From Thereva unica (taxonomy: Eukaryota > Arthropoda > Insecta > Diptera > Therevidae), in assembly GCA_949987705.1 (NCBI GenBank), contig OX465283.1:89223313-89287312 (forward strand): DNA of 64,000 bases. Direction: 5' to 3'. Shown in pieces: positions 21,009 to 31,599 of the stretch. Every line of letters starts with the position of its first letter. Within the stretch, counting starts at the first letter, position 1. The notes beneath the pieces were generated by a model, which was given only the letters and a program-made list of their open reading frames with translations, did no database searches and had not been told where the DNA came from. The position numbers were made by a program, and so were the translations under genes.

Positions 21009-21395
21009 CGTTTCCATGACAGCTTGAAGCTTACTTCAAGTACAAATGTAAACGCAAGCAGCTTGATTGGAGTCGATCCAAAAGATTTTTGTGATCGGCT
21101 CGAGTGCTTGTCATGTAAACCGAGCTTGAAAGCTTGAGTGCTCGAAATTGCGAAAGTTAGGCATGTAAATATGTCTAAAGGTAATGTGTGGGAATATGAG
21201 GAGACAAAAATATTAATGAAGCAATAAAAGCACGATAAAAGGAAGAAATAAAAGAAATATAATAGTAACTTCAAATGACAGCTAAAGAACTCAAGCTCAG
21301 TTTAAGCTAATATGCCGCTTCAAGTAGCAGAGCATATACGCGCTTGAGTTCTTGAGATTTTCAAGCCTTCGAGTACTCAAGCTGTCATGGAAACG
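21009..21395. mobile_element. MITE inserted in BEL RNase H/integrase junction
   Basis: The ends CGTTTCCATGACAGCTTGA and TCAAGCTGTCATGGAAACG are exact inverses. The interior is rich in CTTGAA/TTCAAG words like the MITE at 7925, so the two families may be related. No ORF of its own. The target duplication is unclear. Confidence 0.8.
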
Positions 21396-21421
21396 TAGTA
21401 ACTGTGGCCAAAGCCGAGTAA

Positions 21422-21823
21422 AGCCCTTATGACACTCACTTTTTTTCGGCTGAAAAATCTGCTAATTAGAGTGAGCCGTGATGTTAACATAGGAAATTTA
21501 AATTGGAGTGAGTGAAAAACAAATTTGACAAAATTGGAATGGAAAAATGGAATTGCCATATATATTCTAGCAGTTCAGCTGGGAAATATGAAGAAAATTT
21601 TCAATATTTTTTGACAGTTCTTGATTTTTTAAGTGTGTATGGGTGTGTGAGCGTGTATTATAAGGTGATAACAGAACACAATTGAGATGGAACTGTCAAA
21701 GCTTATTTCAAAAATTATTAAGCTTATGTTATCCTTTTCTTGCAAACTCTTTCTACCTTTTTCGTATAATTGGTTTTTCTAGCAGATTTTTCAGCCGAAA
21801 AAAAAGTGAGTGTCATAAGGGCT
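21422..21823. mobile_element. MITE with TAA target duplication (Harbinger-like)
   Basis: AGCCCTTATGACACTCAC at the left end is mirrored at the right end and the inverted identity covers about 40 bp. TAA flanks it at 21419-21421 and 21824-21826. A 3-bp TWA duplication is the usual product of PIF/Harbinger transposases, so the class is inferred from that. Confidence 0.82.
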
Positions 21824-21826
21824 TAA

Positions 21827-22448
21827 CGAATTAATACCCAGCCGACATACAGAAGAAACACGAGCAGCATATCGGCAAACATTGCATGTAATACAAACAA
21901 AGGAAAACACTAGCACGCCAGATTTTAAAAGATTCTTGAAGTACGAAAGATTGAAGAGAGCTACAGCCTGGATCTTTCGTTTTATAAACAATTGCAGATC
22001 GATGAAAAATCCTGAAAAGCTAATAAAGGGTGAACTTAACATAACGGAGTTACAGGGAGCTGAGCACTACATTTGTAGAATCGTTCAACAATCAGCATTT
22101 GCAGAAGAATATTTCACGTTATTGAATGAAGGGAATATAAATAGGAATAGTTCAATCTTTGCATTATCGCCGTATTTAGACGAGGAACGGGTAATGAGAG
22201 TTAAAGGGCGAATAGATTTAGCAACAATTCTACCAGAGCCAGCCAGAAGACCTATAATATTGCCAAAAGAGCATATACTAACACATCTAATAACAGACTA
22301 CTACCATAGAAATTGTCACCATCACAACCAACAATTAATCGTATGTCGCATTCGTCTCAAGTTTTGGATACCAAGCGTAAGAAGCGCTGCCGCGAAAATA
22401 AGTAAGATATGCCAGTATTGTAAAAACATTAAAGCCAAACCAAGCTAA
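21827..22448 (+). pseudogene. BEL integrase N-terminal (zinc-binding) region
   Basis: The segment shows ATAWIFRFINNCR, a PYLDEERVMRVKGRI motif and the H-x-H zinc-binding pattern HLITDYYHRNCHH followed by CQYCKN. This is the order known for the BEL/Pao integrase amino terminus. A stop at 22446-22448 interrupts it just before the catalytic core. Confidence 0.75.
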
Positions 22449-22856
22449 CCGATAATGGGGCCATTGCCAGAAGATCGACTTACGCCTTACGTCGCCCCAT
22501 TCACCTATACCGGACTCGATTATTTTGGTGCTATAAGCCTCACGATAGGAAGGACACGAGAAAAACGTTGGGTCGCGCTGTTTACTAACCTTACGATACG
22601 AGCGGTCCACTTAGAGCTCGCCACGGATCTGACTACTGATGCATGCATCATATGCCTGAGAAACTTCATTAACAGACGAGGAGTGCCGGTTAGAATAAGA
22701 TCCGATAACGGAACAAATTTTGTTGGCATCGAGAAGGAACTGTGCCATGTTACGGAATTCTTTGACAATGACAGAATTCAACGAGAGGTGTCATCATTCG
22801 GTATAGAATGGGTGTTCAACTGTCCAGCGAATCCGAGCAGCGGTGGGTGCTGAGAA
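22449..22856 (+). pseudogene. BEL integrase catalytic core, broken
   Basis: The D,D(35)E core is recognisable: Asp in YTGLDYFG, Asp in RSDNGTNFVG, and a PANPSSGG segment just before the position of the third carboxylate. A TGA at about 22851-22853 stops the frame at that point. Downstream codons are still related, so a single substitution probably caused the break. Confidence 0.75.
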
Positions 22857-23400
22857 AGATTAGTGCGATCAGTGAAAAAGGTACTCAGCCATATATTACA
22901 GGAAGTATCGCCACATCCGGCCACGTTGTACAGTCTATTAGTAGAAGCGGAAAATATACTAAACTCGAGGCCACTGAAACATATTCCGATAAAGGCAGAA
23001 GAAGAGGAACCACTAACGCCGAATCACTTCTTGTTAGGGAGAATAAATTCTACCCAAACGCCTGTACATTTCGAAAAGAAACTACTCTGTTCTAGAAAAC
23101 AGTGGCGTATAGCCCAACCAACCAAACCACTTCTGCCGGAGATGGATATTGGAATATTTACCAGATCTAACCAGGAGAACGAAATGGTATCGGACAGCTG
23201 AAGGCTGTCAGATTAAAGAAGGAAGTGTGGTTATATTAGTTGACATAGATAAGCCTAGAAGCGAATGGTGCAAAAGCAAGGGTCGTCAAATTGTGTCCAG
23301 GACCGGACAAAGTAATACGAATCGCCGAGATCAAACTTAGTAATGGAACGACGTTAAAGAGACCAGTTAATAAATTAGCGGTGTTAGATGTTTTGTGTGA
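22857..23400 (+). pseudogene. BEL integrase C-terminal region (DUF5641-like)
   Basis: Frames from 22863 and 23149, and then 23291, carry LEAENILNSRPLKH-type and LTPNHFLLGR motifs, then a short beta-rich VVILVDIDKPRSEW segment and a final RPVNKLAVL motif. This is the usual BEL/Pao end. At least two frameshifts separate the pieces. It ends shortly before the polypurine tract. Confidence 0.7.
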
Positions 23401-23422
23401 ATCTTCTGGGCGGTTGATTCAC

Positions 23423-23438
23423 GGGGGGGGGGGGAGGA
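23423..23438 (+). other. Polypurine tract
   Basis: A run of G ending in GAGGA sits directly before the right LTR's TGTTGC. Its position and composition fit the plus-strand primer site of an LTR retrotransposon. Confidence 0.7.
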
Positions 23439-23695
23439 TGTTGCAACTGAGTAACGCACCGCCCAAATACATCCGTTCTGACACGACAACTGCGCTAAGA
23501 AGAAGACACCACGACGAAAAGAAGCAAAAATAAAATGGACGCCTGAAAGTAAAAGCAGCCACAAATCGGAAATCAGGAAAGACGCCAAAAACTAGGAAGC
23601 CAGAATATTCTTAGCCAGCCTCAACAACAGTAGTGGTCCTGAGGGTGACGAGGGACAATTGTAATCTTTATTATTATATATTTTCTTTTATGTTA
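23439..23695 (+). repeat. Right LTR of the BEL/Pao element, truncated
   Basis: It aligns with the left LTR from TGTTGCAA to TTTTATGTTAA, then stops at a TTAA where a MITE follows. The remaining ~95 bp of the LTR are absent on the far side of that MITE. Confidence 0.8.
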
Positions 23696-23696
23696 A

Positions 23697-23879
23697 AGGC
23701 TGAAGCAGAACCAATCCGTTCCGTCCGCTCCGCACGCTTTTCCTTTGTTCTTTTTGACATTCCGTCCGCTTGATTGTGGCTACCGTTCCGTTCGTCTCAT
23801 GGAAAGTTTATGGAAATGTCAAATTTCCAACTTTTAAAAACGGACGGAACGGATTGGTTCTGCTCGTTCTGCTTGAGCC
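23697..23879. mobile_element. 183-bp TTAA-flanked MITE
   Basis: GGCTGAAGCAGAACCAATCC at the left is mirrored by GGATTGGTTCTG and TGCTTGAGCC at the right, with an extra CGTTCTGC-type block. TTAA is at 23693-23696 and 23880-23883. Non-coding, piggyBac-like by its duplication. Confidence 0.78.
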
Positions 23880-23883
23880 TTAA

Positions 23884-24444
23884 GGCCGGATCACAATAGC
23901 GCGAGACTGCGATACGAGATTTCGTACGAGTCTCGTTCGAGTTGTCAAACCATTTTCATTGTACTAATGCAAATGTAGCAATGCACAACATAACGATGTG
24001 TGAGAGTACGAGACAAGACAATTTCGTAATATTGACGGCAGCCTCAAAGTAGAGCTCTATTCTACTCTATTTTTCTATGTTGAGTGGAAGATTTTATTAG
24101 TTAGTTTTTGGATATGAGAGGGGTGGGTGAGTATTCAAAATAACGTTTTGTGGTGATTATTATTAATAATGCAACTTTAAAATTTGTTGTGTTATTGCAA
24201 AGTTTTATTTAAAAATAAACTACTTTTAGTAGTGTACTTTGTGGGACGTGCGTAGTAGGAAGTTTCGAGATAAAACCAGAAAGGAAGATAAATGGAGCCA
24301 AATACGCCAAAATTTTAGTATGACTTGACTTGTAAATCCTGTAAATATTTGTTGTTACAATTAATATTAATATTCCCATTACATTATGGTGAAGATACCA
24401 AGACATTATTTAAAGCACAGACGTTTTAAAATAAAATTAGATTG
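23884..24444. other. Intergenic, nothing recognised
   Basis: It includes a GCGAGACTGCGATACGAGA-type stretch near 23900 with CGAGTCTCG palindromic words. No ORF or RNA gene is visible. Confidence 0.35.
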
Positions 24445-24810
24445 CTCTAGAACAGCGGTGTCCAACGGAAATTCGTTTGTAGCCACAATCGCTATTTTAA
24501 AATAATTTCATTCGCCACATTAAAAATAAATATAAACTAGTTCGGATGTGTGTTCGACTCCTTCAGTCCACACGATCAACTTCCCAGTTTGATGAACGAA
24601 GGCGGAATAAACTGTCTTCTTACAAAATAGTAATACCTTTAGCACTAGTGGGAAATTGACTAGTTTCAGAACTGGTGGCAAAGTAATCCTGAGAGAAGCT
24701 ACTTCAAATAACTGTAATTGTGATTAATCTTAAAGATTTTTCTAAGAAATTGGTTTACAAAACTAGCTAATTTTTTGATTACTCGAAGAAATATGGCATA
24801 TTTGACACGC

Positions 24811-25075
24811 TCAGAGCAAAAGCGGGCTAAAATAATAAAGAGAGCGAAAACGGTTCGGGTTTTTTTTTAGCGCAAAAGAGGAATATCTTCGTATTCTTAG
24901 AGTAAAAATGGTATAACAATACTTCAGCGCAAAAACGGTGTATCAAAAAACCGAGAGCAAAAACGGGTTAACTTTTTACTCCGCTTTTGCTCTTAATGAA
25001 ACCTTATACCGCTTTTGCGCTGAACAAAAATTTAAATCGCTTTTGCTCTCAATAAACGCGTCAAATTTGTTTTCA
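24811..25075. repeat. Left subterminal iterons (AGAGCAAAARCGG)
   Basis: About nine copies of a 12-13 bp word lie within 265 bp: six read AGMGCAAAARCGG on the plus strand and then three are inverted (CCGCTTTTGCTCT). Several contain AAACGG. A further copy is at about 27822. Confidence 0.75.
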
Positions 25076-25079
25076 TCAC

Positions 25080-25490
25080 ACTAGGGTTGAAAACGCTGCT
25101 TTAGATTTTATTTTTTGAATTCTGCCTTTTCTCCCTTGTAACGTAATATAGAAAGATCGCCGTCGCCTGGTCCCAAGCCCAGGGTGTGAAAGGAGGCGGG
25201 TACTCGATCTGCTGAATTGACCAGAATCGGGAAACCGAAGAAGCAGGGCAAGAGACCGTATTTTTCGAAGCGGCACCGACAGAAGCGTATCCATTGCTGG
25301 GACGTCCCGCTCGGACCGAAAATACTGTGGAAGAAGATGCTCGCCCTTTCACGCCAACTAACTATTCCTATTGAAACCCACCTGTTTTACTATCTAAAGC
25401 GCCGACAAGGATATAGTTTATTACTATAAGAAAGAGTAACGGCGAAAGTAAACATCCTTGTCGTACTCCTGAGTTCATCTCAAAGGTTTC
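25080..25490 (-). pseudogene. RTE-like LINE fragment
   Basis: The minus strand reads SGVRQGCLLSPLLFLIVIN followed by an ILVGALDS-type segment. This matches the RTE-like LINE at 54739-55658 and 62600-64000. It is stop-ridden after that, and the part toward 25080 is not recognisable. Confidence 0.65.
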
Positions 25491-25599
25491 GGTTAATTTT
25501 AACTATATTAACACATTTTTGCTATTTTTGAAATTTTCGTTTTTGAATACCTCCGGTTACTCGATCACCTTGAAATTTTGCACACAGCTTCAGCTCCGA

Positions 25600-26870
25600 T
25601 GACAATGCAATATGGTATATACCTTTAGATCCATGGAGGCCGTCTCAGGAGGGCGGGTTGAAATATTCTTCACAACCCCTTCGACATGGGTATCAAATGA
25701 AAGGATATGACAAGTATAACACCATAACCAATATAGTATGCTCAATATATCGTTTGGTCCATGGCGGCCATCTCAAGAGGGCGGATTACCATTTTCTTCA
25801 CTGCCACCGAAACATTGGTAACAAATGAAATGGTATGATAAGTAGAACACCATAAGAAATATAGTATACTCAATTTATCGTTTGGTCCATCGCGGCCATC
25901 TCAAGAGGGCGAATTACCATTTTCTTCACAAACCCCTTCGACATGGGTATCAAATGAAAGAGTATCATAAGTAGAATACCATAAGCAATATAGTATACTT
26001 AATATTTCGTTTGGTCCATTGCGGCCATCTCAAGAGGGCGGATTAACATTTTCTTCACAGCCCCCTCGACATGGGTATCAAATGAAAGGGCATCATAAGT
26101 CGAATGCAATAAGCTATGTCTTTAGATCCATGGCGGTCTCCTCAGGAATGCCGGTTACCATTCTCTTCAGAACCCTTTCGACATGGATATCAAATGAAAG
26201 CGTATGATATAGTATGCTCGATATATTGTTTGGTCCATGGCGACCATATCTCAACAGGGCGGATTACCATTTTGTTCACAACACCCGAAACATGGCATTC
26301 ACATAAAATGGTGTAATAAGTAAAACACCATAAGCAATAAAGGGTACTCAATTTATCGTTTGGTCCATGGCGGCCATCTCAAGAGAGCGGATTACCATTT
26401 TCTTCACAACCCCTTCGACATGGGTATCAAATGAAACAGTATGATAAATAGAATACCATAAGCAATATAGTATACTCAATATATCGTTTGGTCCATGGCG
26501 GCCATCTCAAGAGGGCGGTTTAACATTTTCTTCACAACCCCCTCGACATGGGTATGACAAGTAGAATATCTTAAGAAATATATATTATACTCAATATTGC
26601 GTTTGGTCCATGGCGGCCATCTCAAGAGGGCGGATTAACATTTTCTTCACAACAACCGCGACGTGGGTACTACAGGAAAGGGTGTGATAAGTAGAATACA
26701 ATAAGCTATATGGCGTCATTATAAATTTAACTTGGCGGCTAACATAAACTGGTGGATTGCCTAACTTTACAACAACCTCGAAATGGGAATCAAACGAAAG
26801 GACATGCCATGTAGAACAAAATAAGCTATGTGACGTAATGCAAAATTTAATATGCACACCAGTTACATAA
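25600..26870 (+). repeat. ~128-bp satellite, left block
   Basis: About ten diverged units contain TTTGGTCCATGGCGGCCATC, AGGGCGGATTACC, CATTTTCTTCACAA and GACATGGGTATCAAATGAAA. Spacing of the CCATGG core is about 128 bp with indels. The same units occur inverted at 31600-33286. Confidence 0.88.
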
Positions 26871-27871
26871 TGGAAATTAATACGGTAAATTATTTAAAGT
26901 AAAATGAAAGATAAAAGTTTCAGATAATGAAATATAATTTATAGATGTTATTTTAAACGAAAAAACATGGGGGTCATGCTATAGACAATAGTAGGAGTGT
27001 AGAGTAGCTGGGTTGAGAAGTCATTCGCATCAATCATGTATGCGCCCCATGTTTTTCCGTTTAAAATCTTACAAATATATTCAAAGCTATTACAAAATCA
27101 CAATCACAAATTTTCAGGACTATCTGTATGGGGTTAGGAATATGTTTGAGGTTCTAAATCTGTATGGGGCTAGGAGAAATTATTTTATTCGTTTTAGCTC
27201 GTTATAAAAACGTGCTATATTAAAAAGTTTTTTTTTTATCTAATAATTATTTTCCGTTCAGTCATGTCTTTATTGTGTAGTTAGATATTGGCCTTTAATT
27301 ATTAAAAAAAATCAACTTTATTTAATATTTGGATTTCACAATTTCAGTTTCAAAATGAGTGCTCTTTTCATTTTAATATTATTAAGTTTCTTTTTTGACA
27401 ATAATATCTCTAATTCTTCAGTTTTATGTTTCCAATTCTGAATTTTTGAACAAATTTAAATTTTTTTTACAAAATACAAAAATTACTAAGTAAAAAAAGT
27501 AAATTGAAAAAAATCATAAATTGCAAACATTATAAAAATTGAAGTTAGTAATAAAGATAAAAGATAAACATGTGAAAAATTTATGTCAGAAATGTAAAAA
27601 TCCCCAAATATGTAGTCAAAATGGGAAAATGGCAAAAACATTAAACTTATCATAAACAATTACAAAGACTTTACACATTCAAAGTCAAATCTTACAAACG
27701 CGAAAATTCCAAAAATTCCAATATTATGAATAGAGTTGCATTGTATTTCTAGGAAAGTGAAGAAAATGTGGTCTAAAAATAGATTTCATTATTACTTCTA
27801 AGCGACGAAGGTATAAATAAAAACTGAGGGCAAAAGCGGTTTAAGCGGTTTTCTCCATTATACTTTTCAAA
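26871..27871. other. AT-rich, one imperfect hairpin
   Basis: ATTTTAAACGAAAAAACATG (26950) is mirrored near 27050-27068 (CATGTTTTTCCGTTTAAAAT), so a ~120-bp foldback element may lie here. The rest is AT-rich with no ORF. An iteron copy of the hAT composite sits at about 27822. Confidence 0.45.
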
Positions 27872-28850
27872 CTAAAAAAGTTAGGTTTCCCTGAAGCCCT
27901 TGTATTATGGTTCCAGTCCTACTTAGCTGACAGGACCTACCAAGTCCTTTTCCGTGGATCCAAATCCGCGACCATTGAGGCGTCATCCGGTGTCCCTCAG
28001 CCTCAAGGCAGTCATCTTGGCCCTATCCTCTTTATTCTTTCTATTGATGATATTGTTACCCTGCTAAGACACTGCAGAATCCTGATTTATGCTGATGACA
28101 TCAAATTGTACCGTCGCGTAAAGAGTATGGAGGACTGCAAACTTTTGCAAGTCGACCTCGACACCTTTTACTCTTGGTGCGCCAACAACAACCTGGTTCT
28201 TAATATTAGTAAATGCGAAGTCATGACTTTTTGTAGGTGACGTGATCCTATAATTTATAACTACTCATTTTCTAGTGAGGGTGTCCCCCGTGTTAATTTT
28301 GTCAAAGATCTCGGGATTAGATTTGACACCAAGCTGGACTTTTCTACTCATATCAACTATATTTCTTCCAAGAGCAGCTTAGTCTTGGGTTTTATAAAAA
28401 GGTGGTCCAAAGAATTTAACAGCACCCTGATCACTAAACACCTCTACATTTCCCTTGTCAGACCTTTACTTGAATATGCGTCCCAGGTTTGGTCTCCTCA
28501 CTATTCTTCGCATGTTGGAAAAATTGAGTCGGTTCAACGTAGGTTCGGTCGATTCGCATTGAATCGCCTTCCTTGGGAAGACCCTTTAATTCTTCCACCA
28601 TATGAATACCGACTTAAGTTACTCAACTTAAACACTCTCCACAAGCGTCGTGAGGTGGCCGATGTTGTTTTCGTCCACCAGCTTCTTAATGGACGTGTCG
28701 ACTCAGGTTTTCTAAGGCACCGTGCGTCGTTTAGAGAGAGCCGATACAATCTGAGAGGACCACCGCTCTTACACATCAACTCCTCTAACACCAATTATGG
28801 CCGATTTGAGCCTGTTAATCGCATGTTCATTAATGTAAATAAAAATATTA
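27872..28850 (+). pseudogene. LINE reverse transcriptase fragment, 5'-truncated
   Basis: The frame begins at LKKLGFPEALVLWFQSYL, continues through a GVPQ...GSHLGPILF motif with a small extra insertion, the active site YADDIKLY, and a long thumb/C-terminal region (RPLLEYASQVWSPH). A TGA at 28238-28240 interrupts an otherwise open frame. The fingers domain and endonuclease are missing. The type resembles CR1/Jockey-group RTs. The 3' end was displaced by the MITE inserted at 28851; AT-rich sequence at 30278-30480 is probably its continuation. Confidence 0.8.
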
Positions 28851-29239
28851 TGCCCGATTCCACAGTGAAAGCTTAAACCTCGAAATTGAGTTAAGCTTCC
28901 GCTTAAATGTTTTTGGTGTTCCACAGTGGAGGTTTTTCTCTTAAACTGAGCTCAAATATCGCGTTAGCTTAAGCTGCCAAATTTGAGCGCTTAACTTTAA
29001 GCCGTGAGGCTTATCGTTGAGAAATGTCAATTTTGTGTGAGAAGTGATTGCTTTGGTTGTTTGATTCTATTCCGGCTTGTTTAAATTAATTAATTTTTGG
29101 AGTTGCGATTAATTAAGGACAATGGATGGTGATTTAGATGATATTATTGATGCTACTGATGAAGAATACTATTACATAGTTATTCGTGTATTATTCGTGT
29201 AAAGAGATTTCATACCAATTGTAAAAAGAAGAAAACATT

Positions 29240-29482
29240 CTACTAAAAAGCATGCCGTGCAGAGTGCGGATAAAAGGCTGCAGTGTGCTACTCCAAAGAT
29301 CGCGACATATTTGCTTTACCGCCCTGCTGAAAATGTACCTCATAGTCTTATAGCAGATGCGACACATCCAACCCAATAATTAATACGGAAAACTTATACC
29401 TTTCCGGGGGTGGACGGAAGGTATTTCAGTCAAAATACCAAAAAAGGGGGACATAACGATATGAGAAAACTGTAGAGGCACC
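29240..29482 (+). pseudogene. Degraded RTE-like LINE scrap
   Basis: Interrupted similarity to 63005-63430: the DNA reads ACTAAAAAGCATGCCG, GACGGAAGGTATTTCAG and ATACCAAAAAAGGGGGAC in the same order as in the better copy, with deletions. No usable frame. Confidence 0.65.
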
Positions 29483-29684
29483 AATTTTTTCACAAATTCT
29501 TACATACATATAAACATAAACAGTTAAAAATCACATAATTCATTTACCAAGAGCAAAAATTTCACAAAATATGACAACTGACTCGACCACAGTGGCCTAC
29601 AAAATTCAATGAACTAAGTTTAGCTGAACTGAGCACAAAAACAAACTGTGAAACGATTTCGAATTGAGCTAAAGCTTAAACTAA

Positions 29685-30219
29685 GGGTGTGTTTCTTTAC
29701 TCATTCCATAGAAGGAATAGAATAAAAAGAATACTTGATGGAATATTCGGAATAGAATGAATAAAGAAACGCACCGGGAATGACAGTAAACAAACTGAAG
29801 AAAAATTGTGATTTATTCAAAAGAGTTGTGTATTTTAAAAATATTGTGGGACCTATATGTAAACTATAATAAGATTAGACTTTTGATGTCTCCTGGGGTC
29901 CATTTGCAATTATTATTATCCATATCTGAAATTATTATTATTATTAGAAATACTTTTAAAAATGATAACAAATAAATAAGGGCCATGGCTGCCGCTTTCT
30001 TGCCAAATGACACAATTATGACAGTAATATATTTAATAGTAAGGTTAATTCCCTTTATTCTAAAAGTGTTCCACCTCAAGAGGTAGTTTAAAAAGAATAC
30101 ATTCCGAATATTCCGAATGAATAAAGAAACGCTTCATCTGTCAATTCGAAACTTGGGAATGAATAAAGAAACACATTTTCTGTCTATTCCTTCTACGGAA
30201 TGAATAAAGAAACACACCC
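29685..30219. mobile_element. 535-bp MITE with TAA duplication
   Basis: GGGTGTGTTTCTTTACTCAT is mirrored at the right end (ATGAATAAAGAAACACACCC, one mismatch). TAA lies at 29682-29684 and 30220-30222. The interior repeats GGAATGAATAAAGAAAC words several times. Nested in the MITE at 28851. Confidence 0.82.
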
Positions 30220-30277
30220 TAACTGTTCAGGTTCAGCTGAGCGAAAGCTTAAACCGACACTGTGAAACCGGGCATTA

Positions 30278-30480
30278 ATGTTTTTAGCGTGAGCACTAAC
30301 AAAGACCTGCTTAAAATAAGTCTATTAGTATTTGTTCTCTCATGACTGTTTATGTGTTTCGCATGCAATTTTTTTTGGTACTTAATCTTTTATGTTTGCA
30401 TGTCTCAGCTGAGCCACGGCAGTGGTAAATATTTCTCAGCCCTGCTGGGAAGTGCGCCTTCTGCGTTAGAAGTGAAACTC
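30278..30480 (+). other. Probable LINE 3' untranslated remnant
   Basis: The sequence continues on the far side of the MITE from the RT fragment. AAGTGCGCCTTCTGCGTTAG occurs here and, with two changes, again near 35118, so it belongs to a dispersed repeat. Confidence 0.4.
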
Positions 30481-30481
30481 T

Positions 30482-30503
30482 ATATATGTATATATATATA
30501 AAC

Positions 30504-30580
<77 letters not shown>
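30482..30580. repeat. (TA)n microsatellite
   Basis: About 100 bp of TA dinucleotides with rare interruptions. The adjacent MITE inserted into it at a TA. Confidence 0.95.
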
Positions 30581-30582
<2 letters not shown>

Positions 30583-30585
<3 letters not shown>

Positions 30586-31476
30586 GAGAGTGGGGTGAAC
30601 CGGGACGGTTGGGTGAACCGGGACAGTGCTTTTTTAATTGTTGTTAATGTTTTTATGTTGGTTTTTTTTTTGTGAATTATGTTTGTATTGGCCCTCTACA
30701 TTATTTTATGAGAATTGAAGGTCAGCACCTGCATCACTTTATTAGTAAGGATTGTTAATAAAAATCGACACTCCACAAAGTTTTATTTTCTCGGAGTTTA
30801 AGGAAGCCTAATGTTATGGTTTTTAAGACTACGACAAAGGTAATATAATAAAAAGTAATCGTTAGTATGTTATCTTTTAAAGTTCAAATGGAATTTGTGA
30901 TAACTTCAAAAATATGTGATAACCACGCGGTTGTTTAAAAAACAGCACCGTGGGGTGAGCCGGGACACGGTTTCTGAGTTGACCGAGAAATGTTTCGGCC
31001 CACTCTTTAGCTGCAAAATCGACTTAAATTAATTAGTTATTAATAAAAATGATTGTTAACAATTTTTTATTAATGATTTTTACGTTTATTTATAGTTTAA
31101 ACCAAAATACACATTTTATATTGTTTATAATAAAAAAGTAAAAAAAAAACATGTTCAAGCATTGTTTATAATAATATCGTAACATATTTCTGACATAAAA
31201 GCAAATAAGACTATTAGTTACAACATAAACGCCACTTTCACCTGCTCTTTCTATCGTGTCCCGGTTCACCCCACGATTTTTCGGAACTGCCGATTTGACA
31301 CTTTTTTTTTAAACGATTAGAAATTATTGAAAATATAAAGTTATAATATTAAAAATGACAAATAATGAAAGGTATTGAAACCATCTACAGGATAGGATGT
31401 CCAAATAAGAAGAAAAATTGTTTATTTAGGTTTTATAAGGCCTTGAACAAAGAGTGTCCCGGTTCACCCCACTCTC

Positions 31477-31479
<3 letters not shown>
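30583..31479. mobile_element. 897-bp TA-flanked MITE with GGGGAGAGTGGGGT ends
   Basis: GGGGAGAGTGGGGTGAACCG is mirrored at the right end. TA occurs on both sides inside a TA microsatellite. The motif GGGTGAACCGGGACA recurs internally. A relative with the same ends and alignable interior lies at 58080-58658. Non-coding. Confidence 0.8.
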
Positions 31480-31512
<33 letters not shown>

Positions 31513-31599
31513 TAGCAAAAACCCGCGTGCGTTGCAACGCCTTTCAATGAAATAAGATTATGGGGACATAGTCTGCGATAGGAAAATGATATAGTGAAA

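Larger units (their letters stand above)
10254..23695 (+). mobile_element. BEL/Pao LTR retrotransposon, decayed, with nested insertions
   Basis: It is defined by matching LTR sequences at 10254 and 23439, a G-rich polypurine tract before the right LTR, and a gag-protease-RT-RNase H-integrase order typical of BEL/Pao. Insertions sit at 10729-11063, 11435-17436 (itself split by a LINE), 21009-21395 and 21422-21823. Frameshifts and stops break the coding region at several points, so it cannot be autonomous. The right LTR is cut at 23695, where a TTAA-flanked MITE follows. Confidence 0.85.
28851..30274. mobile_element. 1.4-kb MITE with TTA duplication (Harbinger-like), itself interrupted
   Basis: The left end TGCCCGATTCCACAGTG and the right end CACTGTGAAACCGGGCA are inverse with mismatches. 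TTA flanks it at 28848-28850 and 30275-30277. It contains a LINE scrap (29240-29482) and another MITE (29685-30219). A short acidic ORF start at 29122 (MDGDLDDIID) could be a leftover transposase N-terminus; this is speculative. Confidence 0.75.

Noticed and set aside
25600..26870. Regular repeats considered as a CRISPR-like array
   Set aside because: Units are directly adjacent, 128 bp long and diverged, without short repeats separating unique spacers; the sequence is eukaryotic.
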